NCBI GenBank assembly: GCA_938006875.1
Contig: CALLMJ010000041.1
Coordinates: 1 to 32,039, forward strand
DNA length: 32,039 nucleotides
Direction: 5' to 3'
Source of the DNA: an uncultured Bacteroidia bacterium
Lineage (GTDB): Bacteria > Bacteroidota > Bacteroidia > J057 > CALLMJ01
A program made the position numbers and the translations under genes. The notes beneath the pieces are model-generated. The model searched no databases. It was not told where the DNA came from and was given only the letters and a program-made list of their open reading frames with translations. Numbering within the stretch: the stretch's first letter is position 1; every line of letters starts with the position of its first letter. This document shows, in pieces, positions 9,137-17,203 of this stretch.

Positions 9137-9197
9137 ATGTTTCATTCTTTTTTTTTAACAAAATGTTTATTTTAATTTATTTAACATTCATAAATAA

Positions 9198-9225
9198 TTG
9201 CATTCCAAATTAACATTTATATTTG
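9198..9225 (+). promoter_or_regulatory. Promoter of the M16 peptidase gene
   Basis: TTG (9198-9200), 17 bases, TATATTTG (9218-9225). The expected transcription start is near 9232, which supports the ATG at 9248 over the TTG at 9233 as the start codon. Confidence 0.6.
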
Positions 9226-9247
9226 CTTTTGTTTGAAATTTTATAGA

Positions 9248-12166
9248 ATGAAGCAATATATCATTTTCTTTTTAATCTTAGTATTGAGCATAAATATAGA
9301 AGCTCAAATTCAAAAAGCCCAATCAAAAGATGGCAAATATGAGTATAGTTTTGTAACCAATGACCCTCTTGGAGTAAGAATCTATACTCTTTCTAATGGT
9401 TTACAAGTTTGGACAAGTGTGAATAAGTCTAAACCCAGAATTTTTACAGCGGTAGCGGTTAAAGCAGGTTCCAAAAATGACCCAGCAGATAATACTGGTT
9501 TAGCCCATTACTTAGAACACATGCTTTTTAAAGGAACAGACCAATTTGGTACTAAAAACTTCGATAAAGAAAAAATTTATTTAGACCAAATTTTTGCTCT
9601 TTATGAAAAGTATAATCAAACCAAAGATGAAAATCTTAGAAAAGCTATTTATAAACAAATTGACTCCGTTTCTAATTTAGCTGCTGAATATGCAATTCCT
9701 AATGAATTTGATAAAATGTGTTCTATTATCGGAGCTGAAGGTACAAATGCTTTTACTTCTGTTGAACAGACAGTTTATATTAACGATATTCCTTCTAATG
9801 AATTAGATAGATGGCTTACTTTTGAAGCGGAAAGATATAGAAAGCCTATTATGAGGTTATTTCATACAGAACTTGAAGCGGTTTATGAAGAAAAAAATAT
9901 TTCTTTAGATAACGATAATCGTAAAATTTTTGAGACTTTATTATCCGAAATTTTCAAGAATCATGCTTATGGTACTCAAACTACAATTGGTACAGTAGAA
10001 CATTTAAAAAATCCTTCATTAGTAAAAATTATGGAATATTTTAATCAGTATTATGTCCCTAATAATATGGCTGTAATATTATGCGGTGATTTTGACCCTG
10101 ATGAAGCAGTTGCAAAAGTAGACAAAGCTTTCTCTTATATGAAACCTAAACCCGTTAAACCTTATACTTTTCAACCTGAACAACCCATTCAAAAACCTAT
10201 TGTAAAAACTATTACCGGCCCAAGTGAAGAAAGTATTTATATTGCATTTAGAATTCCCGGTGTCAATCATAAAGACATGCTTACTATTCAACTGATTGAT
10301 ATGATTTTGAGTAACTCTTCCGTGGGTATCATAGATTTAGAATTAAATAAAAAACAAAAAGTTTTATCTGCTGGCTCTTCAGTTTATGAAATGAAAGATT
10401 ATGGTATGTTTTATTTAAGTGGGAAACCTAGAAAAGGACAATCCCTAGAAGAAGTAGGAAAATTATTGTTAGAATCTATTGAAAAAGTAAAAAAAGGAGA
10501 ATTTGATTATAGTTTAGTATCTGCTATTATCAAAAATATGGAAATTAATAAAATTAAAGAAGCGGAGGATAATCGTTCTCGTTTTTATTCTTTAATGAAT
10601 GCTTTTACACAAGAGAAAAACTGGTATGAATCAGTAAACGAATTAAAGGAAATGCGTAAAATTACCAAAGAACAAATTATTAAAATTGCTAATCAATATT
10701 TTGGAGAGAATTATGTAATGGTAATGAAAAAAGTAGGCCCTAAAATGGAAGTAGTAAAAGTTGAAAAACCCCCTATTACACCTGTTGCTTTAAACAGAGA
10801 TGATAAATCTCCTTTTTTACAAAATGTTGAAAACATGAAATCTCCCAGTATCAAACCTTTATTTTTAGATTTCCAAAAAGATATTATTTTTAATGATTTT
10901 CAAAAAATTAAAGTTCATTCCGTCTTAAATAAAGAAAACCAACTTTTCAGTTTGTATTATATTTTACCATTTGGTACAGAAAATTTACCCAAAATACGAT
11001 TAGCCGTCAATTATTTAAAATATCTCGGGACGAAAAATCAAACTGCTGAAGACATAGCAAAAGAATTTTATAAATTAGGTTGCCAATTCAATGTATTTGC
11101 TTCTGATGACCAAGTATATGTAAATTTAAGTGGTTTAGATGAATCCTTTGAACAAGGTGTTCAATTGTTTGAAAACTTAATAAAAAATTGTGTTGCTAAT
11201 GAAGAAGCACTAAAAAATATGATAGCCGATGAACTAAAAAAACGTCAGGATAATAAATTAAATAAAAATTTTATTTTTAGAAACGCAATGTATAATTGGG
11301 CAATTTATGGAAATAAAAGCCCATTCTTAACTGCATTAACTAATTCAGAATTAGAAAAAACTTCCGCTGCTGAACTTCTCAATATGGTTCAACAACTTAC
11401 CAATTACCCTCACAAAATATTATATTACGGTCCAAGAGATTTTGCTAAATTAAAACCCGTTTTAGATAAATATCATAATGGAAATCCTACATTAAGTATC
11501 CCTCCTAAAAAAGAATATATAAGACTAAAAACCACTGAAAACCAAATCTTTTTTGTTCATTTTGATATGGTACAAGCAGAAATTATGTGGATACATAATG
11601 CAGGAGCTTATAATCCTGATTTAATTCCAACGGTTCGTGCTTATAATGAATATTTTGGTGGGGGCATGTCTTCAATTGTATTTCAAGAAATTAGAGAATC
11701 TAAAGCCTTAGCTTATTCTTCATATTCTTATTTTCAAACACCATCAAGAAAAGATATACCTTTTTATAATATTGCTTATGTAGGTACACAAGCTGACAAA
11801 ATTCATGATGCTATAAAAGCGATGAACGAACTATTAAATAATATGCCTAAAACTGAAATTTCCTTCCAAGCTGCATTAAATAATTTAAAAACTTCCATTG
11901 AAGCAGAAAGAATCATCAAGTCAGATATTCTCTTTCAATATGAAAATGCTCAAAAACTGGGTTTAAATTATGATATCAGAAAAAATATTTATGAACAATT
12001 AGGTTCGATAGATTTAAAAAAAGTTGGTGATTTTGCTAACCAATACATTAAAAATAAACCCAATACTTATATCATTTTAGGTTCAAAAGATAAAATTGAT
12101 TTAAAAAGTTTAGAACAATATGGCAAAGTTACCGAATTAACTATGGAACAAATCTTTGGTTATTAA
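9248..12166 (+). CDS. Exported M16 (insulinase/pitrilysin) zinc metallopeptidase
   Basis: 972 residues from ATG 9248; a TTG 15 bases upstream is in frame, but the ATG begins a clean signal peptide (MKQYIIFFLILVLSINIEAQ). The inverted zinc motif HYLEH lies at about residues 87-91 (GLAHYLEHMLFKGT), with the downstream acidic ligand likely in the ELEAVYEEKNIS segment near 210-220. There are two tandem M16 halves: the first (to about 500) is active, while the second (about 560-972) has no HxxEH and carries the usual FGGGMSSIVFQEIRESKALAYS signature. This is the standard single-chain M16 layout, predicted to degrade peptides in a clamshell chamber in the periplasm or at the outer membrane. It stands alone behind its own promoter, followed by a large inverted repeat. 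Confidence 0.92.
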   Translation: MKQYIIFFLILVLSINIEAQIQKAQSKDGKYEYSFVTNDPLGVRIYTLSNGLQVWTSVNKSKPRIFTAVAVKAGSKNDPADNTGLAHYLEHMLFKGTDQFGTKNFDKEKIYLDQIFALYEKYNQTKDENLRKAIYKQIDSVSNLAAEYAIPNEFDKMCSIIGAEGTNAFTSVEQTVYINDIPSNELDRWLTFEAERYRKPIMRLFHTELEAVYEEKNISLDNDNRKIFETLLSEIFKNHAYGTQTTIGTVEHLKNPSLVKIMEYFNQYYVPNNMAVILCGDFDPDEAVAKVDKAFSYMKPKPVKPYTFQPEQPIQKPIVKTITGPSEESIYIAFRIPGVNHKDMLTIQLIDMILSNSSVGIIDLELNKKQKVLSAGSSVYEMKDYGMFYLSGKPRKGQSLEEVGKLLLESIEKVKKGEFDYSLVSAIIKNMEINKIKEAEDNRSRFYSLMNAFTQEKNWYESVNELKEMRKITKEQIIKIANQYFGENYVMVMKKVGPKMEVVKVEKPPITPVALNRDDKSPFLQNVENMKSPSIKPLFLDFQKDIIFNDFQKIKVHSVLNKENQLFSLYYILPFGTENLPKIRLAVNYLKYLGTKNQTAEDIAKEFYKLGCQFNVFASDDQVYVNLSGLDESFEQGVQLFENLIKNCVANEEALKNMIADELKKRQDNKLNKNFIFRNAMYNWAIYGNKSPFLTALTNSELEKTSAAELLNMVQQLTNYPHKILYYGPRDFAKLKPVLDKYHNGNPTLSIPPKKEYIRLKTTENQIFFVHFDMVQAEIMWIHNAGAYNPDLIPTVRAYNEYFGGGMSSIVFQEIRESKALAYSSYSYFQTPSRKDIPFYNIAYVGTQADKIHDAIKAMNELLNNMPKTEISFQAALNNLKTSIEAERIIKSDILFQYENAQKLGLNYDIRKNIYEQLGSIDLKKVGDFANQYIKNKPNTYIILGSKDKIDLKSLEQYGKVTELTMEQIFGY

Positions 12167-12178
12167 TTATAAAAACTG

Positions 12179-12239
12179 CCTCAATAATTTTCATATTCAA
12201 ACAAATTTTATTTTTAAACAATATGAAGATTTTTTGAGG
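12179..12239 (+). repeat. Long imperfect inverted repeat after the M16 gene (possible terminator)
   Basis: The left arm (12179-12197, begins CCTCAATAATTTTCATATT) pairs with the right arm (12220-12239, ends TTTTTTGAGG) over about 19 bases with a few mismatches around a 22-base AT loop. It begins 13 bases after the stop of the peptidase gene. It could act as a terminator, though it lacks a clean trailing T run, or be the end of an old mobile element bordering the foreign island. Confidence 0.45.
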
Positions 12240-12380
12240 AATACTTGATTTTGAATTTTAGTATTATTGTTTATTTCTAAACATAAGTAGCTATATAGAA
12301 AAGCAGCTAAGAATTAAGAGTTCAAGCAATCAAAGTTATTGAAAAAACAATTAAATACGGAGTAACAAAGAACAAATAAA

Positions 12381-12968
12381 ATGGCAGAATTACTATCCAT
12401 AAAAGAAGCAAGCCAGTGGGCTAGTGAATATTTAGGAAAAAATGTTACCACTTCTAATATCTCCTATCTTATTCAATACGGAAGAATAAAAAAAATAGGT
12501 GAGAATGGCTCAATTCAAGTTATTAAAGAAGAATTAATCAATTATTATAAAAACCAAAAGAAATCACGTCAAGAAGAATGGAAGGAACAGCTTGGCGAAG
12601 ATTTGAACTGGGCTTTGTCATTTGAGCAATACAAAGAAGCCGAGACTACAAAGCACGTCCATAGACTTCATCCATACAAAGGAAAATTTATTCCGCAGTT
12701 AGTTGAATATTTCCTTGACAACCACACCGATAAATTCAAGACGGAAGTTTATTTCAAGCCGGGGGACATTGTTTACGACCCGTTTTCAGGGAGCGGAACC
12801 ACTATGGTTCAGGCTTGCGAGTTGGGAATTCATGCCGTTGGTAATGATGTTTCTGCCTTTAATGCTATGATTGGAAATTGCAAGGTTACGAAATATGACT
12901 TAGTGGATGTTCAAACTGAAATAAACAGAACAGTATATTTAGAATCAAAATATAAATTTGCAGTATAA
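12381..12968 (+). pseudogene. Truncated HTH-containing DNA methyltransferase (N-terminal third)
   Basis: 195 residues. Residues 1-58 look like an excisionase/MerR-type helix-turn-helix (SIKEASQWASEYLGK, NISYLIQYGRIKKIG). Residues 92-141 carry HVHRLHPYKGKFIPQLVEYF and the S-adenosylmethionine motif DPFSGSGTT (133-141). Proteins with this arrangement normally run to about 500 residues and hold the catalytic SPPY motif later; here the recognisable sequence stops near residue 183 (base 12929) and a short AT-rich tail ends at a TAA. With motif IV missing it should not methylate DNA. Composition supports a junction: 27 of 60 bases from 12721 are G+C, against 13 of 60 from 13141 (hand counts). It may still be translated, since its stop overlaps the next start (TAATG). 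It is probably the methylase half of an older R-M system whose nuclease tail is at 14958-15151. Confidence 0.75.
12953..12960 (+). promoter_or_regulatory. Candidate internal promoter (-7 element) of the R-M cassette
   Basis: TAAATTTG fits TAnnTTTG and lies 7 bases before the ATG of the 71-residue gene, so transcription would begin almost at the start codon. No clear -33 TTG is visible at the proper distance. It lies just inside the inserted AT-rich segment. Confidence 0.4.
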
Positions 12969-13183
12969 TGAAAACTTTTGAAGTTACTTTATTAAAATCA
13001 TACATTGTGAAGATTCAAGCTGAAAATGAATTGAATGCAAAGAAGTATTCTGAATTTTTTACAAATGACATTAAAAATATATCAACCAATTTTGATGAAA
13101 TAATATATAATTTTAAAATTGAAAACATTGATTGTAAAGTTAATGAAGCAATTGAAGTTAACGAAATTTATGAAAACAATTGA
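12968..13183 (+). CDS. Small 71-residue protein of the R-M cassette
   Basis: Starts on the A of the preceding TAA (TAATG) and overlaps the methyltransferase start at 13170 by 14 bases, so it is positioned for translational coupling on both sides. The sequence begins MKTFEVTLLKSYIVKIQAEN, then an amphipathic stretch (NELNAKKYSEFFTN) and a second strand region (NFKIENIDC), a beta-alpha-beta look with acidic ends. There is no visible helix-turn-helix, so it does not look like a classical C-protein controller. I do not know its function. Its base composition and codon use match the two genes that follow, so it probably arrived with them as one unit; a role tuning or assisting the R-M pair is inference only. 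Confidence 0.6.
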   Translation: MKTFEVTLLKSYIVKIQAENELNAKKYSEFFTNDIKNISTNFDEIIYNFKIENIDCKVNEAIEVNEIYENN

Positions 13184-14045
13184 TACAAAAATCTTATTAG
13201 GTGATTGTAAAGATGTTTTAAAAACAATTGATGACAACTCAATAGATTTAATTGTAACATCACCGCCATATGCAGATAGAAGAAAAAATACATATGGAGG
13301 CATTAAGCCTGAAAAATATGTTGATTGGTTTTTAGGTATTTCAAAAGAATTATTAAGAGTTTTAAAACCAACAGGAACATTTATTTTAAATATTAAAGAA
13401 AAAGCAGAAAACGGAGAACGACATACATATGTGATTGAATTAATTCTAGCGTTAAGAAAGCAAGGGTGGTTATGGACAGAAGAATATATTTGGTGTAAAA
13501 AAAATTCATATCCTGGGAAATGGCCTAATAGATTTCGAGATGCATGGGAAAGATGTATTCAATTTAATAAGTCAAAAAAATTTAATATGTATCAGGATGA
13601 AGTTATGGTGCCTATTGGGGATTGGGTAAACGAAAGATTAAAAAAACTTAGTGAAACTGATAAAATTAGAGATAATTCAAAAAATGGGAGTGGCTTTGGA
13701 AAAAAAATTTCTAATTGGATTGGTCGTGAAATGGTCTATCCAAATAATGTTTTGAATTTTGCTACAGTTTGTAATAATAAAAATCATAGTGCTGCTTTTC
13801 CTGAAGAATTACCAGAATGGTTTATTAAATTATTTACAAAAGAATTTGATACTGTCTTAGACCCTTTTGTTGGTTCTGGAACAACTTTACATGTTGCAAG
13901 AAGAATGAAACGAAATTCAATTGGAATTGATATTATTCCGGAATATATTGAAATGATCAAAAAAGAAATAAATGAAAGTGAATCTATCTTATTTGAACCA
14001 AAAATAGAATATGACACAATTAAAGAAAAGAAAAATGAAATATGA
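13170..14045 (+). CDS. Type II DNA methyltransferase, beta-class (SPPY motif)
   Basis: 291 residues from ATG 13170; the frame is open further up, but homology starts at MKTIDTKILLGDC. Motif IV is TSPPY (30-34) and the SAM-binding motif I DPFVGSGTT (231-239) lies at the C-terminal end, so the motif order is that of beta-class amino-methyltransferases. A TSPPY motif is most often seen in N4-cytosine enzymes, though N6-adenine is not excluded. Between them is a conserved block (YPGKWPNRFRDAWERC, SGFGKKISNWIGREMVYPNN, NHSAAFPEELPEWFIKLFT) shared by Type II methylases that protect against a linked nuclease. The gene overlaps the 71-residue gene in front and the nuclease gene behind (11 bases). It is complete and looks functional; the target site cannot be read from sequence. 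Confidence 0.9.
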   Translation: MKTIDTKILLGDCKDVLKTIDDNSIDLIVTSPPYADRRKNTYGGIKPEKYVDWFLGISKELLRVLKPTGTFILNIKEKAENGERHTYVIELILALRKQGWLWTEEYIWCKKNSYPGKWPNRFRDAWERCIQFNKSKKFNMYQDEVMVPIGDWVNERLKKLSETDKIRDNSKNGSGFGKKISNWIGREMVYPNNVLNFATVCNNKNHSAAFPEELPEWFIKLFTKEFDTVLDPFVGSGTTLHVARRMKRNSIGIDIIPEYIEMIKKEINESESILFEPKIEYDTIKEKKNEI

Positions 14046-14952
14046 TGAAGAAAATTTGATTGTATATCTCTGTAAGAAAGTTCAAAAAATTGGGAACACA
14101 TCTGCGAAAGCAATTGCCGATCATTTTGATTGTTCTTTAATCAAATTTACCAGTTTTGAAAATAATTTTACGCATTTTAAGAATTCAAGTGGAAACCCTA
14201 AACTTTCAAATGAACAAATAAGTGAACTAAAAAAGATTGTAAGCCTATACATTAAAGATAGTTATAAACCAATTAGTGAACTCTGGATATCAGTTTTAAT
14301 CAGAGATTTTGTTCGTCATAGTATTGAAGAATTACAAAAAACTCAATTAGAAAGTTTGCTTATTAATCCTTTTTTGGTAAAAGCATTTGGCTTTGATGAT
14401 CATAAAGAAGTTGTAACTTTTTATTTTTATCAGAAAATTACTCGTTCAATTGTAACTTCTTGGGGTTTTACCGTTGAAGGATTATTATTATGTAGTGGTG
14501 CCGAACATTCTGATATTCCTGGTTTTGATATGAAAGTTAAAAGAAACAATAAGAATTATCAATTTCAAATAAAATCAAGTCCTAATACAATGAGTATTGA
14601 ACAAGTGAGACAATTGAATACACACATAAAAAACATAAAAGATAAAATTTCAAATATTCCTATTCTAGGTATGACTTACGGGACAAAAGAACAAATAAAT
14701 TCACAAATTCAATCTACTTTAACTGGTTACCCAAAATCAACTATGATAGGAAAAGAATTATGGGATTTTATTGCAGGTGAAGTAGGTTATTGTGATAAAT
14801 TATTGAATCTTATTGATGAAATAATGAAAGAAGAACCAACGAAATTTTCCGAGGAAATTGAAGTTAAACGTCAAACATTAATATCAGACTGGGAGTCTAG
14901 TTTTGGTACTGGTAAAGATTCTATTGATTTAGTTTTACAAAAATATTTGTAA
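14035..14952 (+). CDS. Type II restriction endonuclease, PD-(D/E)XK-like
   Basis: 305 residues from ATG 14035, which overlaps the methyltransferase stop; an upstream in-frame ATG at 14011 is less likely. The N-terminal part (about 1-140) is helical with no motif I recognise and may bind DNA. The probable catalytic core is VEGLLLCSGAEHSDIPGFDMKVKR... with E157, D165 and a Q178-I179-K180 triad on the strand YQFQIKSSP, followed by TMSIEQVRQLNTHIK. This resembles a PD-(D/E)XK site in which the usual acidic residue of ExK is Gln. Position next to and overlapping a Type II methylase makes a restriction enzyme the natural reading. The specificity is unknown. A Mrr-like or repair nuclease is a less likely alternative. 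Confidence 0.8.
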   Translation: MKYDEENLIVYLCKKVQKIGNTSAKAIADHFDCSLIKFTSFENNFTHFKNSSGNPKLSNEQISELKKIVSLYIKDSYKPISELWISVLIRDFVRHSIEELQKTQLESLLINPFLVKAFGFDDHKEVVTFYFYQKITRSIVTSWGFTVEGLLLCSGAEHSDIPGFDMKVKRNNKNYQFQIKSSPNTMSIEQVRQLNTHIKNIKDKISNIPILGMTYGTKEQINSQIQSTLTGYPKSTMIGKELWDFIAGEVGYCDKLLNLIDEIMKEEPTKFSEEIEVKRQTLISDWESSFGTGKDSIDLVLQKYL

Positions 14953-14957
14953 GACTT

Positions 14958-15151
14958 TTCGGTAAAGACAGAATGGCTTTGTTTTCATTTATACATTCAT
15001 TAAACACCATGAATTAAAAGTAGCAGCAGAGTTTTGGGACTTTCTTGGTGGACAAGGTGCATATACAGACCTACTTGACATCTTTGAACGTATTGGTTTA
15101 GAACTAAGACCGGAAATTGATGATTATTTTGCAAGATATAACAGACAATAA
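14958..15151 (+). pseudogene. Frameshifted C-terminal remnant of a TdeIII-like restriction enzyme
   Basis: Two reading frames join into one protein tail. The first (14958 to about 15013) reads FGKDRMALFSFIHSLNTM then hits a stop; the second (from about 15014) reads LKVAAEFWDFLGGQGAYT, then DLLDIFERIGLELRPEIDDY and FARYNRQ before TAA at 15149-15151. The EFWDFLGG...LLDIFE...LRPEID pattern resembles the end of TdeIII-family Type II enzymes (from memory, not a search). G+C here is high (25 of 60 bases from 15001 by hand count), like the truncated methyltransferase at 12381 and unlike the cassette between them. It is best explained as the other end of the same disrupted R-M system, with an internal deletion. 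Confidence 0.65.
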
Positions 15152-15269
15152 GTATTCAAGCAGATTAACAGAACTTATATACCAACTACAATCATTTTAT
15201 AAAACGAACAAGATTTTTGTTTATTGCAAAATTGAGTATTCATTCAAAAAATAAGAATATTGATAACCA

Positions 15270-15400
15270 GTGAGATACGAAGATATACGTAATTATCCAC
15301 AACGCTTCAAAGCACTCACATCCTATGATGTGAAAAAATTTGATGAGCTTTTGCTCTACTTTGAAAGTGAACTTGAAGATTACTTCCACTTTTATATCTT
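15270..15400 (+). pseudogene. N-terminal stub of an IS transposase
   Basis: From a GTG at 15270 the frame reads MRYEDIRNYPQRFKALTSYD and continues VKKFDELLLYFESELEDYFHFY, then loses sense and runs into the next gene. This opening matches the HTH region of DDE (Tnp_4-type, IS5-like) transposases known in Bacteroidota, from memory. Only about 42 residues remain; no catalytic DDE part or paired terminal repeats are visible. The stretch 15152-15269 before it holds no gene that I can see. The stub ends the foreign island and may mark how it arrived or was trimmed. Confidence 0.5.
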
Positions 15401-15417
15401 TCCTTTTTACAAAAAAA

Positions 15418-15448
15418 TTGGTCTTTTATTACATTATTCCCAATTTTG
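15418..15448 (+). promoter_or_regulatory. Candidate promoter of the PAP2 gene
   Basis: TTG (15418-15420), 20 bases, CAATTTTG (15441-15448), one mismatch from TAnnTTTG. The expected start near 15454 favours the GTG at 15461 as start codon. Confidence 0.4.
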
Positions 15449-15460
15449 CATAAAAAATTC

Positions 15461-16033
15461 GTGAACTATATTGACTATTTAGACAAAAAAATGTTGATTT
15501 TTTTTCATCAAAATCATTGGATTGAACCTCAAATTGTTTGGCATTTTTTTTCTCAAAAATACCTTTGGTTTGTCTTTGGATTGACTATTCTGTGGAAAAT
15601 TCGTAAAAACTCTTATCAACAAATTTTTTTTATTATTTTAACTTTTGGTATTTGCATTCTATTGACTGATAGAATTTCTTCAGGTTTTTTTAAGCCTTTT
15701 TTTCAACGTTTAAGACCTTGTCATCAAGAGGAATTAAGACCTTTTTTGGTACTTTATGAAAATCATTGTGGAGGTCAAATGGGATTTATTTCCTCTCATG
15801 CAGCCAATATTTGGGGATGGGTCATTCTTTATTTTCAGCTTTTTGGTTTGAATAAATGGGAAAAAACTTTTTGGATATTTATAGGTATTATGATTACAAT
15901 GAGTAGATTTATGTTGGGTGTTCATTTTTTAACGGATTTATTAGTAGGAATGATTGTGGGAATGATTGTAGCGGTTTTTGTAAATTCAATTTATAAAAAA
16001 ACTATGAAGTCAATCATCAAGATGAAATTATAA
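15461..16033 (+). CDS. PAP2-family membrane phosphatase
   Basis: 190 residues from the GTG at 15461; a TTG at 15446 and the first ATG at 15491 are alternatives, and there is no upstream ATG. The three PAP2 signatures are present: KPFFQRLRP (K-x6-RP), SSHAAN (S-x-H), and SRFMLGVHFLTD (SR-x5-H-x3-D), separated by several hydrophobic membrane spans. Such enzymes remove phosphate from lipid phosphates such as undecaprenyl pyrophosphate or phosphatidic acid at the outer face of the inner membrane; the exact substrate is not shown. The first codons abut the transposase stub, so the original promoter and perhaps an ATG may have been lost. The stop overlaps the convergent oxidase gene by 6 bases. Confidence 0.88.
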   Translation: MNYIDYLDKKMLIFFHQNHWIEPQIVWHFFSQKYLWFVFGLTILWKIRKNSYQQIFFIILTFGICILLTDRISSGFFKPFFQRLRPCHQEELRPFLVLYENHCGGQMGFISSHAANIWGWVILYFQLFGLNKWEKTFWIFIGIMITMSRFMLGVHFLTDLLVGMIVGMIVAVFVNSIYKKTMKSIIKMKL

Positions 16034-17116
16034 ATACTTCACAAAATTCTTCACTTCAAAATCCAATTCTTGATTTTTCAAAAGCTTGATAAAGTTTTTA
16101 GCAAATAAAGGCGATAAACAAAATCCGTTTCTATAAAAACCATTCATGTAAAATACATTTTTTTGATGAGCTTTTAAAATAAAAGGATGTCTGTCATGGG
16201 TGGAGGGTCTTAATCCGACCCAAATTTCCAAAATTTCTAGATCGTAAATAGTAGGTACAGCTGCGTAACATTTTCTTAAAATATCCATAATTCCTCCTGC
16301 TGTAATGTTTTTATCATTACCCATTTCTTCGTTAGTTGCTCCTAGAATAATTCTATCCAATTTAGGTACAATATAGCCATTGCCTAATGTGCGAGTTTTG
16401 AAGCGAATGACATGTTCTAATTGTAATAATTTTTCATTGGGTTTTACACTTAACATTTGACCTTTTATAGGATACACCACATAAGGTAAAGGGAAAAGTT
16501 CTTCGGGTACAAATCCCATACTAAAAACCAAATTTTGTGTATCCCAAGTTTGATTAATAGAAGATACGGATAAATGTGTTTTATGGAATTTCCAATCCAT
16601 AATTTTTTGATATTCTATAATTTCAGCATCATGCTCTAAAGCCCAAGACTTTAATCTTTTTAATAAAAGGCGATTATCAACTTGCCATTCAGAATCTGAA
16701 TATATTCCACCATAGAGATTAGGACTTAAAAAAGGTTCTTTTTCTAAAAGTTCATTTTTATTGAACCATTGAACATTTAAACCTAAATTTTTTCGATATT
16801 CAAATTCCCGTTTTAAATATTGAGCATCTTGAGCCGTCAAAGCAACCTCTAATGTACCATTACGGTTTAACCCAATATCGCCTAATATTTTTTCATATTC
16901 TAAGTAAAAAGGAACACTTTTGATACCTGCAAAAAGCAAGTCTTCTTCACCATGTTCTAATTCGTTGATAGGAGCTAACATACCCGCCGCTGCATAAGAA
17001 GTGCTTTTTCCTACTTCTTGTGCATCAATTAGCAAAACTTTTATTGAATTTTGAATAGCTTCTTTTAATATGGTTAATCCAACAATTCCACCGCCTACAA
17101 TGATAAGGTCATACAT
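16028..17116 (-). CDS. FAD-dependent amino-acid/glycine oxidase (ThiO/DAO-like)
   Basis: 362 residues. The N-terminus is a Rossmann FAD-binding fold, DLIIVGGGIVGLTILKEA, with the acidic ribose-binding residue at LLIDAQ. SYAAAGMLAP and IKGQMLSVKP are typical of ThiO/glycine oxidase and related D-amino-acid oxidase family members, as is the late WVGLRPSTHDRHPFI and NGFYRNGFCLSPLFA near the C-terminus. ThiO makes iminoglycine for thiazole synthesis in thiamine production, but no other thi gene is near, so the substrate is uncertain and a general D-amino-acid or sarcosine-type oxidase is possible. It is cytosolic. A TATTTTTG element at 17141-17134 (minus) fits a promoter, without a clear -33 box. 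Confidence 0.85.
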   Translation of the reverse strand: MYDLIIVGGGIVGLTILKEAIQNSIKVLLIDAQEVGKSTSYAAAGMLAPINELEHGEEDLLFAGIKSVPFYLEYEKILGDIGLNRNGTLEVALTAQDAQYLKREFEYRKNLGLNVQWFNKNELLEKEPFLSPNLYGGIYSDSEWQVDNRLLLKRLKSWALEHDAEIIEYQKIMDWKFHKTHLSVSSINQTWDTQNLVFSMGFVPEELFPLPYVVYPIKGQMLSVKPNEKLLQLEHVIRFKTRTLGNGYIVPKLDRIILGATNEEMGNDKNITAGGIMDILRKCYAAVPTIYDLEILEIWVGLRPSTHDRHPFILKAHQKNVFYMNGFYRNGFCLSPLFAKNFIKLLKNQELDFEVKNFVKYL

Positions 17117-17203
17117 CTCATTCTTTGAAAGTACAAAAATAGTTTTTTTATAGTGTTTTAGATTTAAAAATCTTCATAGTTTGAGTCTATTTATAGCTCC
17201 ACA

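Noticed and set aside
13784-14113. 109-codon open frame on the minus strand
   Set aside because: Antisense to the end of the methyltransferase and start of the nuclease, both well supported.
12925-14973. ACAGAA at 12925-12930 and 14968-14973 as a target duplication around the R-M cassette
   Set aside because: Six bases is too short in AT-rich DNA, and the recognisable nuclease remnant starts before the right copy, so the junction does not fit.
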